From Rugalucina vietnamica (Eukaryota > Mollusca > Bivalvia > Lucinida > Lucinidae): DNA of 64,000 bases. Positions 22,009-32,873 of this stretch are shown here, piece after piece. The DNA lies in assembly GCA_964017185.1 (NCBI GenBank), contig OZ024873.1:51384760-51448759 (forward strand), read 5' to 3'. Position 1 is the stretch's first letter; each line of letters begins with the position of its first letter. The translations under genes were made by a program, and so were the position numbers. A model generated the notes under the pieces. The model did not search any database. It had not been told where the DNA came from and saw nothing but the letters and a program-made list of their open reading frames with translations.

Positions 22009-22409
22009 CCCCTGTCTCACTGGAATGCGAGAACTGGAGACAAAATGTTGCGGCGACAGGTTCGCGACACTCGCGCGACAGTCTTGCGAAATATTTTGGC
22101 ATAAAATTTTTTAACATGTTTAAAACTTTCGCGACCAGTTCTCGACTAGTTAAGCTAGTATCTCACTGGCATGCGAATTTAATCTAGTATTCTGCTGGCA
22201 TGCGAATGTCCCTCGACTGTTTTGCGAATTTAATCGGACTTTCGCACGACAATCGTGCGAGTGTCGCACGAGTGTCGTGAGAATTTTCAAGTGTCGCGAA
22301 CAGGTCGCGAAGGTTTTGAACATGTTCAAAAATTTAATGCAATTTTTTTTTGCCAAAATGTTTCGCAAGACTGTCGCGTGCGCGACTGTCTTGAAACAGT
22401 CGTACGACG
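22009..22409. mobile_element. TCGCGA-rich inverted-repeat element, family G
   Basis: Starts near CCTGTCTCACTGGAATGCGAG. It is packed with TCGCGACA, TCGCGCGACAGTC, GCACGAGTGTCG and their reverses. A second internal end ('tatctcactggcatgcgaat' at about 22158) suggests a nested or duplicated copy. 'ttttttaacatgtttaaaac' and 'gaacatgttcaaaaattta' form an inner inverted pair. The right edge abuts the right-arm satellite. Boundaries are approximate. Confidence 0.6.
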
Positions 22410-25400
22410 TTTGAATGTCAAAATACGAAATTCGGTCCCAGATCGGATGTCATAATAGGATTTTGAATGTCAAAATACGAAATTCGGTCCCAGTTCGAAT
22501 GTCAAAATAGGATTTTGAATGTCAAAATACGAAATTCGGTCCCAGTTCGAATGTCAAAATAGGATTTTGAATGTCAAAAGTTCGAATGTCAAAATAGGAT
22601 TTTGAAAGTCAAAATACGAAATTCGGTCCCAGTTCGAATGTCAAAATAGGATTTTGAATGTCAAAATACGAAATTCGGTCCCAGTTCGAATGTCAAAATA
22701 GGATTTTGAATGTCAAAATAAGAAATTCGGACCCAGTTCGAATGTCAAAATAGGATTTTGAATGTCAAAATAAGAAATTCGGTCCCAGTTCGAATGTCAA
22801 AATAGGATTTTGAATGTCAAAATAAGAAATGAAATTCGGTCCCAGTTCGAATGTCAAAATAGGATTTTGAATGTCAAAATACGAAATTCGGTCCAAGTTC
22901 GAATGTCAAAATAGGATTTTGAATGTCAAAATACGAAATTCGGTCCAAGTTCGAATGTCAAAATAGGATTTTGAATGTCAAAATACGAAATTCGGTCCCA
23001 GTTCGAATGTCAAAATACGATTTTGAATGTCAAAATACGAAATTCGGTCCCAGTTCGAATGTCAAAATAGGATTTTGAATGTCAAAATACGAAATTCGAT
23101 CCCAGTTCGAATGTCAAAATAGGATTTTGAATGTCAAAATACGAAATTCGGTCCCAGTTCGAATGTCAAAATAGGATTTTGAATGTCAAAATAAGAAATT
23201 CGGTCCAAGTTCGAATGTCAAAATAGGATTTTGAATGTCAAAATAAGAAATTCTGTCCAAGTTCGAATGTCAAAATAGGATTTTGAATGTCAAAATACGA
23301 AATTCGGTCCCAGTTCTAATGTCAAAATAGGATTCTGAATGTCAAAATAAGAAATTCGGTCCAAGTTCAAATGTCAAAATAGGATTTTGAATGTCAAAAT
23401 ACGAAATTCGGTCCTAGTTCTAATGTCAAAATAGGATTTTGAATGTCAAAATAAGAAATTCGGTCCCAGTTCGAATGTCAAAATAGGATTTTGAATGTCA
23501 AAATAAGAAATTCGGCGCCAGTTCGAATGTCAAAATAGGATTTTGAATGTCAAAATAAGAAATTCGGCGCCAGTTCGAATGTCAAAATAGGATTTTGAAT
23601 GTCAAAATAAGAAATTCGGTCCAAGTTCGAATGTCAAAATAGGATTTTGAATGTCAAAATACGAAATTCGGTCCCAGTTCGAATGTCAAAATAGGATTTT
23701 GAATGTCAAAATACGAAATTCGGTCCCAGTTCGAATGTCAAAATAGGATTTTGAATGTCAAAATAGGATTTTGAATGTCAAAATAAGAAATTCGGTCCCA
23801 GTTCGAAAGTCAAAATAGGATTTTGAATGTCAAAATACGAAATTCGGTCCCAGTTCGAATGTCAAAATAGGATTTTGAATGTCAAAATACGAAATTCGGT
23901 CCCAGTTCGAATGTCAAAATAGGATTTTGAATGTCAAAATACGAAATTCGGTCCCAGCTCGAATGTCAAAATAGGATTTTGAATGTCAAAATACGAAATT
24001 CGGTCCCAGTTCGAATGTCAAAATAGGATTTTGAATGTCAAAATGCGAAATTCGGTCCCAGTTCGAATGTCAAAATAGGATTTTGAATGTCAAAATACGA
24101 AATTCGGTCCAAGTTCGAATGTCAAAATAGGATTTTGAATGTCAATATAAGAAATTCGGTCCAAGTTCGAATGTCAAAATAGGATTTTGAATGTCAAAAT
24201 ACGAAATTCGGTCTCAGTTCGAATGTCAAAATAGGATTTTGAATGTCAAAATACGAAATTCGGTCCCAGTTCGAATGTCAAAATAGGATTTTGAATGTCA
24301 AAATACGAAATTCGGTCCCAGTTCGAATGTCAAAATAGGATTTTGAATTTCAAAATACGAAATTCGGTCCCAGTTCGAATGTCAAAATAGGATTTTGAAT
24401 GTCAAAATACGAAATTCGGTCCAAGTTCGAATGTCAAAATAGGATTTTGAATGTCAAAATAAGAAATTCGGTCCCAGTTCGAATGTCAAAATAGGATTTT
24501 GAATGTCAAAATACGAAATTCGGTCCCAGCTCGAATGTCAAAATAGGATTTTGAATGTCAAAATACGAAATTCGGTCCTAGTTCTAATGTCAAAATAGGA
24601 TTTTTAATGTCAAAATACGAAATTCGGTCCCAGTTCGAATGTCAAAATAGGATTTTGAATGTCAAAATACGAAATTCGGTCCCAGTTCGAAAGTCAAAAT
24701 AGGATTTTGAATGTCAAAATACGTAATTCGGTCCAAGTTCGAATGTCAAAATAGGTTTTTGAATGTCAAAATACGAAATTCGGTCCCAGTTCGAATGTCA
24801 AAATAGGATTTTGAATGTCAAAATACGAAATTCGGTCCCAGTTCGAATGTCAAAATGGGATTTTGAATGTCAAAATACGAAATTCGGTCCGTGTTCGAAT
24901 GTCAAAATAGGATTTTGAATGTCAAAATACGAAATTCGGTCCCAGTTCGAATGTCAAAATAGGATTTTGAATGTCAAAATACGAAATTCGGTCCCAGTTC
25001 GAATGTCAAAATAGGATTTTGAATGTCAAAATACGAAATTCGGTCCCAGCTCGAAAGTCAAAATAGGATTTTGAATGTCAAAATACGAAATTCGGTCCTA
25101 GTTCTAATGTCAAAATAGGATTTTTAATGTCAAAATACGAAATTCGGTCCCAGTTCGAATGTCAAAATACGATTTTGAATGTCAAAATAAGAAATTCGGT
25201 CCCAGTTCGAAAGTCAAAATAGGATTTTGAATGTCAAAATACGAAATTCGGTCCAAGTTCGAATGTCAAAATAGGTTTTTGAATGTCAAAATACGAAATT
25301 CGGTCCCAGTTCGAATGTCAAAATAGGATTTTGAATGTCAAAATACGAAATTCGGTCCCAGTTCGAATGTCAAAATGGGATTTTGAATGTCAAAATACGA

Positions 25401-26096
25401 AATTCGGTCCGTGTTCGAATGTCAAAATGGGATTTTGAATGTCAAAATAAGAAATTTGGTCCCATTTCGAATGTCAAAATAGGATTTTGAATGTCAAAAT
25501 ACGAAATTCCGTCCCAGTTCGAATGTCAAAATAGGATTTTGAATGTCAAAATACGAAATTCCGTCCCAGTTCGAATGTCAAAATAGGATTTTGAATGTCA
25601 AAATAAGAAATTCGATCCCAGTTCGAATGTCAAAATAGGATTTTGAATGTCAAAATAAGAAATTCGGTCCCAGTTCGAATGTCAAAATACGATTTTGAAT
25701 GTCAAAATACGAAATTCGGTCCCAGCTCGAATGTCAAAATAGGATTTTGAATGTCAAAATACGAAATTCGGTCCCAGCTCGAATGTCAAAATAGGATTTT
25801 GAATGTCAAAATACGAAATTCGGTCCCAGTTCGAATGTCAAAATAGGATTTTGAATGTCAAAATACGAAATTCGGTCCCAGTTCGAATGTCAAAATAGGA
25901 TTTTGAATGTCAAAATACGAAATTCGGTCCCAGTTCGAATGTCAAAATGGGATTTTGAATGTCAAAATAAGAAATTCGGTCCCAGTTCGAATGTCAAAAT
26001 AGGATTTTGAATGTCAAAATACGAAATTCCATCCCAGTTCGAATGTCAAAATGGGATTTAGAATGTCAAAATACGAAATTCGGTCCCAGTTCGAAT
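22410..26096 (-). repeat. 52-bp satellite, right arm (about 70 units)
   Basis: Reverse orientation of the left-arm unit (GAATGTCAAAATAGGATTTT then GAATGTCAAAATACGAAATT). Variants repeat in blocks: ATAGGTTTTTGAATG at about 24751 and 25271, TCCGTGTTCG at about 24888 and 25408, and a TTTTTAATGTC unit likewise. All give a ~520-bp (10-unit) higher-order period near the outer end. It is about 3 kb longer than the left-arm block. Confidence 0.95.
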
Positions 26097-26221
26097 GTCG
26101 AAAAACGAAAAACGAATAACGAAAAACGAATAACGAAAAACGAAAAACAAACTAACTTCACCTGATCTTGAATGTCGAATAACGAAAAACGAAAAACAAA
26201 CTAACTTCACTCTGCTGATTT
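26097..26221 (-). repeat. Linker between the two satellites, right arm
   Basis: The inverted copy of 11737-11867: 'aataacgaaaaacg' steps and two copies of 'cgaaaaacaaactaacttc', joining the 52-bp and 106-bp arrays with the same junctions as on the left. Confidence 0.85.
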
Positions 26222-29200
26222 TTTTCCAACATAGAAAAAACTTTGATTTTGACCCCAAAAAACTAAGTCCGAATAGTCAACCGACAACTAGTTGTCGGTT
26301 GACTATTCGAAAAACTAAGTTCGATTTTTTTACAACATAGAAAAAACTTTGATTTTAACCCAAAAAAACTAAGTCCGAATAGTCAACTGACAACTAGTTG
26401 TCGGTTGACTATTCGAAAAACTAAGTTCGATTTTTTTCCAACATAGAAAAAACTTTGATTTTGACCCAAAAAAAACTAAGTCCGAATAGTCAACTGACAA
26501 CTAGTTGTCGGTTGACTATTCGAAAAACTAAGTTCGATTTTTTTCCAACATAGAAAAAACTTTGATTTTGACCCAAAAAAACTAAGTCCGAATAGTCAAC
26601 CGACAACTAGTTGTCGGTTGACTATTCGAAAACTTAAGTTCGATTTTTTTCCAACATAGAAAAAACTTTGATTTTGACCCAAAAAAACTAAGTCCGAAAA
26701 GTCAACTGACAACTAGTTGTCGGTTAACTATTCGAAAAACTAAGTTCGATTTTTTTCCAACATAGAAAAAACTTTGATTTTGACCCAAAAAAACTAAGTC
26801 CGAATAGTCAACTGACAACTAGTTGTCGGTTGACTATTCGAAAAACTAAGTTCGATTTTTTTCCAACATAGAAAAAACTTTGATTTTGACCCAAAAAAAC
26901 TAAGTCCGAATAGTCAACTGACAACTAGTTGTCGGTTGACTATTCGAAAAACTAAGTTCGATTTTTTCCAACATAGAAAAAACTTTGATTTTGACCCAAA
27001 AAAACTAAGTCCGAATAGTCAACCGACAACTAGTTGTCGGTTGACTATTCGAAAAACTAAGTTCGATTTTTTTCCAACATAGAAAAAACTTTGATTTTAA
27101 CCAAAAAAAACTAAGTCCGAATAGTCAACCGACAACTAGTTGTCGTTTGACTATTCGAAAAACTAAGTTCGATTTTTTTCCAACATAGAAAAAAACTTTG
27201 ATTTTGACCCAAAAAAAACTAAGTCCGAATAGTCAACTGACAACTAGTTGTCGGTTGACTATTCGAAAACTTTGATTTTGACCAAAAAAAACTAAGTCCG
27301 AATAGTCAACTGACAACTAGTTGTCGGTTGACTATTCGAAAAACTAAGTTCGATTTTTTTCCAACATAGAAAAAACTTTGATTTTGACCCAAAAAAACTA
27401 AGTCCGAATAGTCAACTGACAACTAGTTGTCGGTTGACTATTCGAAAAACTAAGTTCGATTTTTTTCCAACATAGAAAAAACTTTGATTTTGACACAAAA
27501 AAACTAAGTCCGAATAGTCAACCGACAACTAGTTGTCGGTTGACTATTCGAAAAACTAAGTTCGATTTTTTTCCAACATAGAAAAAACTTTGATTTTGAC
27601 CCAAAAAAACTAAGTCCGAATAGTCAACTGACAACTAGTTGTCGGTTGACTATTCGAAAAACTAAGTTCGATTTTTTTCCAACATAGAAAAAACTTTGAT
27701 TTTGACCCAAAAAAACTAAGTCCGAATAGTCAACCGACAACTAGTTGTCGGTTGACTATTCGAAAAACTAAGTTCGATTTTTTTCCAACATAGAAAAAAC
27801 TTTGATTTTGACACAAAAAAACTAAGTCCGAATAGTCAACCGACAACTAGTTGTCGGTTGACTATTCGAAAAACTAAGTTCGATTTTTTTCCAGCATAGA
27901 AAAAACTTTGATTTTGACCCAAAAAAACTAAGTCCGAATAGTCACCTGACAACTAGTTGTCGGTTGACTATTCGAAAAACTAAGTTCGATTTTTTTCCAA
28001 CATAGAAAAAACTTTGATTTTGACCCAAAAAAACTAAGTCCGAATAGTCAACTGACAACTAGTTGTCGGTTGACTATTCGAAAAACTAAGTTCGATTTTT
28101 TTCCAACATAGAAAAAACTTTGATTTTGACCCAAAAAAACTAAGTCCGAATAGTCAACTGACAACTAGTTGTCGGTTGACTATTCGAAAAACTAAGTTCG
28201 ATTTTTTTCCAACATAGAAAAAACTTTGATTTTGACCCAAAAAAACTAAGTCCGAATAGTCAACTGACAACTAGTTGTCGGTTGACTATTCGAAAAACTA
28301 AGTTCGATTTTTTTCCAACATAGAAAAAACTTTGATTTTGACACAAAAAAACTAAGTCCGAATAGTCAACTGACAACTAGTTGTCGGTTGACTATTCGAA
28401 AAACTAAGTTCGATTTTTTTCCAACATAGAAAAAACTTTGATTTTGACCCAAAAAAACTAAGTCCGAATAGTCAACTGACAACTAGTTGTCGGTTGACTA
28501 TTCGAAAAACTAAGTTCGATTTTTTACAAAACTAAGTTCGATTTTTTTCCAACATAGAAAAAACTTTGATTTTGACCCAAAAAAACTAAGTCCGAATAGT
28601 CAACTGACAAATAGTTGTCGGTTTACTATTCGAAAAACTAAGTTCGATTTTTAGCTCACCTGAGCCGTAGGCTCACAGGTGAGCTTATAGGATGGCCATG
28701 ATCCGGCGTCCGTCCGTCGTCCGTCGTCCGTCGTCCGTCGTCCGTCGTCGTCGTCGTCGTCGTCCACCATTTTCAAAGATCTTCTCCTCTGAAACCGCTT
28801 GGCCAATCAAAGCCAAATTTTATGTGAAGCATCTATAGGAAGGGGGAACCAAAGTGTATATAAATAATCCAGGTCACATGACCAAGATGGCCGCCATGCC
28901 CATATATGGTAAAATCCTTTAAAAATCTTCTTCTCCAGAACCCAAAGGCCTAGGATCTTGAAACTTGGCATGTAGCATAAGTGACTCAAGGTCCACAATG
29001 TGTATATAAATAATGACCTTAGGATGACCTTGACCTATTTTACGGCAAGGTCAACATAGGTCGCTAATGCATTTGAATGGGGAAAACTTTTAAAATGTCA
29101 TTTAAAGTGAATGTCTTGCAGGAAATGGGCAGTAGGACTGAATATTTATGATTCTGAAAAAAATTGGACCCCAGGGGCTCATATGCCCCCACCCTGGGGA

Positions 29201-31229
29201 AATATACATGTATATTTCCAAAATATTCAAACATCTTCTCCTCTGAAACCCCTTGGCCAATCAAAGCCAAATTTTATATGAAGCATCTATAGGAAGGGGG
29301 AACCAATGTGTATATAAATAATCTAGGTCACATGACCAAGATTGCCACCATGCCCATATATGGTAAAAACCTTATAAAAATCTTCTTCTCCAGAACCCAA
29401 AGGCCTAGGATCTTGAAACTTGGCATGTAGCACTAGTGACTCAAGGTCCACAATGTGTATATAAATAATGACCTTAGGATGACCTTGACCTTTTTTACGG
29501 CAAGGTCAACATAGGTTGCCAATGCATTTGAATGGGGAAAACTTTTGAAATGTCATTTAAAGTGAAAGTCTTGCAGGAAATGCACAGTAGGACTGAATAT
29601 TAATGATTCTGAAAAAGATTGGTCCCCAGGAGCTCATATGCCCCCACCCTGGGGCAGTATGCATGTATATTTCCAAAATATTCAAACATCTTCTCTGAAA
29701 CCACTTGGCCAATCAAAGCCAAATTTTATGTGAAGCATCTATAGGATGGGGTAACCAATGTGTATGTAAGTAATCCAGGTCACATGACCAAGATGGCCGC
29801 CATGCCCATTTATGGTAAAAACCCTTCAAAAATCTTCTTCTCCGGAACCGGTGGACCGATTTCAAAGAAACTTGGCATGAAGCATGGATGGCTGAAGTAC
29901 TACAATGTGTATATAAATCATGACCCTGTGAAGACCTTGACCTATTTGACGACAAGGTCAACATAGGTTGCCAATGCATTAGAATTGGGAAAACTGTTAA
30001 CATTTCATTTGAAGGGAATAAATACAATAGAAATTGGCAGATAGACAGAATATTTATTATTCTGAAAACAAATGGCCCAAGGGCTTCATTTGCCCCTGCA
30101 CTGGGGCTAAATACCATAATATTCAAACATGTTTATTTGTATATGTAGTAGATCTCAGGTGAGCGTTTACAGGACCATTGGTCCTCTGGTTTTCCAACAT
30201 AGAAAAAACTTTGATTTTGACACAAAAAAACTAAAGCCGAATAGTCAACTGACAATTAGTTGTCGGTTGACTATTCGATAAACTAAGTTCGATTTTTTTC
30301 CAACATAGAAAAAACTTTGATTTTGACCCAAAAAAACTAAGTCCGAATAGTCAACTGACAACTAGTTGTCGGTTGACTATTCGAAAAACTAAGTTCGATT
30401 TTTTTCAAAACTAAGTTCGATTTTTTTCCAACATAGAAAAAACTTTGATTTTGACCCAAAAAAACTAAGTCCGAATAGTCAACTGACAACTAGTTGTCGG
30501 TTGACTATTCGAAAAACTAAGTTCGATTTTTTTCCAACATAGAAAAAACTTTGATTTTGACCCAAAAAAACTAAGTCCGAATAGTCAACCGACAACTAGT
30601 TGTCGGTTGACTATTCGAAAAACTAAGTTCGATTTTTTTCCAACATAGAAAAAACTTTGATTTTAACCCCAAAAAACCAAGTCCGAATAGTCAACTGACA
30701 ACTAGTTGTCGGTTGACTATTCGAAAAACTAAGTTCGATTTTTTTCCAGCATAGAAAAAACTTTGATTTTGACCCAAAAAAACTAAGTCCGAATAGTCAA
30801 CTGACAACTAGTTGTCGGTTGACTATTCGAAAAACTAAGTTCGATTTTTTTCAAAACTAAGTTCGATTTTTTTCCAACATAGAAAAAACTTTGATTTTGA
30901 CCCAAAAAAACTAAGTCCGAATAGTCAACCGACAACTAGTTGTCGGTTGACTATTCGAAAAACTAAGTTCGATTTTTTTCCAACATAGAAAAAACTTTGA
31001 TTTTGACACAAAAAAACTAAGTCCGAATAGTCAACTGACAACTAGTTGTCGGTTGACTATTCGAAAAACTAAGTTAGATTTTTTTCCAACATAGAAAAAA
31101 CTTTGATTTTGACCCAAAAAAACTAAGTCCGAATAGTCAACTGACAACTAGTTGTCGGTTGACTATTCGAAAAACTAAGTTCGATTTTTTTCCAACATAG
31201 AAAAAACTTTGATTTTGACACAAAAAAAC
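26222..31229 (-). repeat. 106-bp satellite, right arm (about 34 units)
   Basis: Mirror of 5440-11736 and about half as long, interrupted by a 1.5-kb element at 28653-30189. It has its own irregularities. A ~22-bp extra piece (CAAAACTAAGTTCGATTTTT) recurs at about 28525, 30406 and 30853, and one unit at about 27265 is shortened. The outermost unit, next to the terminus, matches the left terminus exactly. Confidence 0.95.
28653..30189 (+). mobile_element. Family I element, copy 1 (GCTCACCTGAG repeat)
   Basis: Inserted in the right-arm satellite, which continues on both sides. The start is AGCTCACCTGAGCC with CTCACAGGTGAGC just inside. Next come CCGTCGTCCGT steps, then three diverged ~450-bp units carrying CTTCTCCTCTGAAACC, CTTGGCCAATCAAAGCC and AAGATGGCCGCCATGCCC. 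The end is CTCAGGTGAGCG, a GGACCATTGGTCC hairpin and TCTGG. A hairpin just before a CTGG-like end recalls Helitron 3' ends, but the 5' end is not the usual TC. The 137-codon reverse frame at 29713-30126 is repeat sequence read through. Confidence 0.8.
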
Positions 31230-31340
31230 TAAGATCGAATAGTGGCAGAAAAAAGCTAAGTGCAAAGTTGACCAAAAATAACTTAGTTTTTTGAATAGTC
31301 AACCGTCAACCGACAACCGACAACTAACTTGACGTTCGTG

Positions 31341-31543
31341 TTTTAAGCAGTAGTGACTATGATGACTCCTCCAAAGTAGTAGTTTTAATGAGAGCATCAA
31401 TAGTCCAACTCCCTGCTCTAGTTACCATCTATCGTCGACGTCATATAACTCTATCGTCAACATGACGTTGACGTCAACTGACATTATATTATTTATAGAA
31501 ATTATAGGAAATCCAGACAAATCTAAAAATAGACTAAATACCA
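31341..31543 (+). repeat. Segment X, right part of the interrupted copy
   Basis: Continues from the second TTTTAAG with CAGTAGTGACTATGATGAC and ends AGACTAAATACCA, matching 4525-4732. The left part is 5301-5330. Together they form a copy of X split by the giant foldback. Confidence 0.88.
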
Positions 31544-31689
31544 GCCACAACAGAAACCCCATTTCTGAATCGCTACGCTCAGCAGCTCAGAAAAAGTGGT
31601 AGGCACTTTGACCATTTTATTTAGCTTGTAGACATTATACGCCAATGTCCTGTGATGTAATATACAGATTTGTCTTTCGTTGTAAAAAC

Positions 31690-31905
31690 TGAAAAAAAAT
31701 CAGTAGAAAATTTATGATATTCTCAAAACATAGATTTTGGGTACACGTTAGAACCGCCTCTCAGAGGCTGTTCTAACGAGTACCCACAATGTATGTTTTG
31801 GATCAGAAATTAGGTATACCCCTGCAAACCCCAATTTTTCTATATAAAAGTAGGGTTCGAGGGGGTTTACTTTTCATGGACATATTTTCCTGATTTAAAC
31901 TAGAT
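31690..31905 (-). repeat. Family B hairpin repeat, copy 3
   Basis: Reverse orientation. The hairpin at about 31722-31801 (tctcaaaacatagattttgg with its inverted partner around CCTCTCAGAGG) is followed by 'aggtatacccctgcaaaccc' and 'catggacatattttcctga'. Beyond it, GGTAAAATACTTTGACCG is shared, inverted, with about 37249-37272, so the family may extend further than I have drawn. Confidence 0.68.
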
Positions 31906-31976
31906 ATAGGTAAAATACTTTGACCGTGCAGCTTGACACCACGCTATACCTGAGATAAAGATATGCATCTGTATAT

Positions 31977-32210
31977 GAGCCGCCTCGTGAGAAAACCAAC
32001 AATCTGCATAGGCGAAAACAAAGACGCAGATCAGCTTCGCGGAAACCGCGAAGCTGATCAGCGCCTTTGTTTTCGCTACTCGGATAGTACAATTCCTCTT
32101 CTACTAAAATCCAAAATTTCAAGCTTCTAGCCTGCATCTGTGCTTCTACAGCCCGGTTTGTGTCGGACCTGTTCGGAAACCACATTGTTGGTTTTCCCAT
32201 GAGGCGGCTC
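31977..32210 (+). mobile_element. Hairpin MITE, family A copy 4
   Basis: A 234-bp, well-kept copy, GAGCCGCCTCGTGAGAAAAC to its inverted end CCCATGAGGCGGCTC. The palindrome CTTCGCGGAAACCGCGAAG has one mismatch. The flanks are ATAT and ATAC (3 of 4 equal). Confidence 0.87.
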
Positions 32211-32618
32211 ATACATATTCATGCGAAGATTTCGTGATTAGAAATACGTAATTGTCAACATGCACGTGTGTATTTTTGACTGGTATTGCACCTCAATGGT
32301 TTATAATAACTATAATTTTTTATGCCTCACTAACCATATTCAAGATGTCATTATGTTTTGCAAAAGTTCTGATAGATATATGCGTCCGAGGGACAAAATA
32401 GTCCATTGTTGAAAGACTGTTTATCTGTCGAAATTATTATTTATCAAAATAAAACTATAACCTTGTTTATGAAAATCAATTGTTTGGTCAATTGTTCTAC
32501 TTGAGAATTTTAATGCTATTAAAGTTTTTAATTGAAAAGTGAGTTTATTGGCCATATAAATAAGTAAATCGTGTTCAGCCATTTTAGTTCGCGGTCTTTG
32601 GGAGACTTAAGTCTAATT
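32211..32618. other. No gene seen
   Basis: AT-rich spacer between two elements. No open frame over 60 codons, no RNA gene signature. Confidence 0.45.
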
Positions 32619-32850
32619 CGCATGCGCCAAAAATACACACGTGTAAATATACTCCGGTGTGCAAATTTTACTCGGGGTAAGCAAATGGCGCATGTGAACG
32701 CAAATACACACCGGAGTATATTTACATATGGGTAAATTTACTCCTGGGTCCGACCAGATGCAAATTTTATTTTTACAAATACACACGTGTTAATTTACTA
32801 TTTTGTTCCATGTGAACGCACAGTAAAATTTATCCATGAGTAATTTTACT
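32619..32850. mobile_element. Short inverted-repeat element, family R
   Basis: Contains a perfect 19-bp inverted pair, GTAAATATACTCCGGTGTG at about 32642 and CACACCGGAGTATATTTAC at about 32704. CGCATGCGCC / GGCGCATG and ACACACGTGT strings also recur on both strands ('aatacacacgtgt' at about 32630 and 32780). I could not define exact ends. Confidence 0.55.
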
Positions 32851-32873
32851 TCAAGTCAATATTCTGCTTTTAG

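Larger units (their letters stand above)
5331..31340. mobile_element. Giant 26-kb foldback-type element
   Basis: The element begins CACGAACGTCAAGTTAGTTG and ends with the exact inverted copy. The outer ~150 bp of the two ends are identical by eye. It is flanked by TTTTAAG on both sides (5324-5330, 31341-31347), and an uninterrupted copy of the target lies at 4501-4732. The arms are satellites in mirror order: ~106-bp units, a 'cgtttttcgttatt' linker, then 52-bp units. The centre (about 15.1-22.4 kb) is filled with other elements. Long inverted arms made of tandem repeats with a 7-bp duplication recall Drosophila Foldback and Galileo (P superfamily). That is structural analogy only, because I see no transposase frame. 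It is probably non-autonomous. Confidence 0.85.

Noticed and set aside
29713..30126. 137-codon reverse frame in family I copy 1
   Set aside because: It runs through the internal tandem units. The other units hold stops at matching places.
4525..31347. Possibility that the 26-kb structure is an LTR retrotransposon, with segment X as long terminal repeats
   Set aside because: X copies are direct repeats, but the second is split by the element and the termini are inverted, not direct. No gag/pol frame exists.
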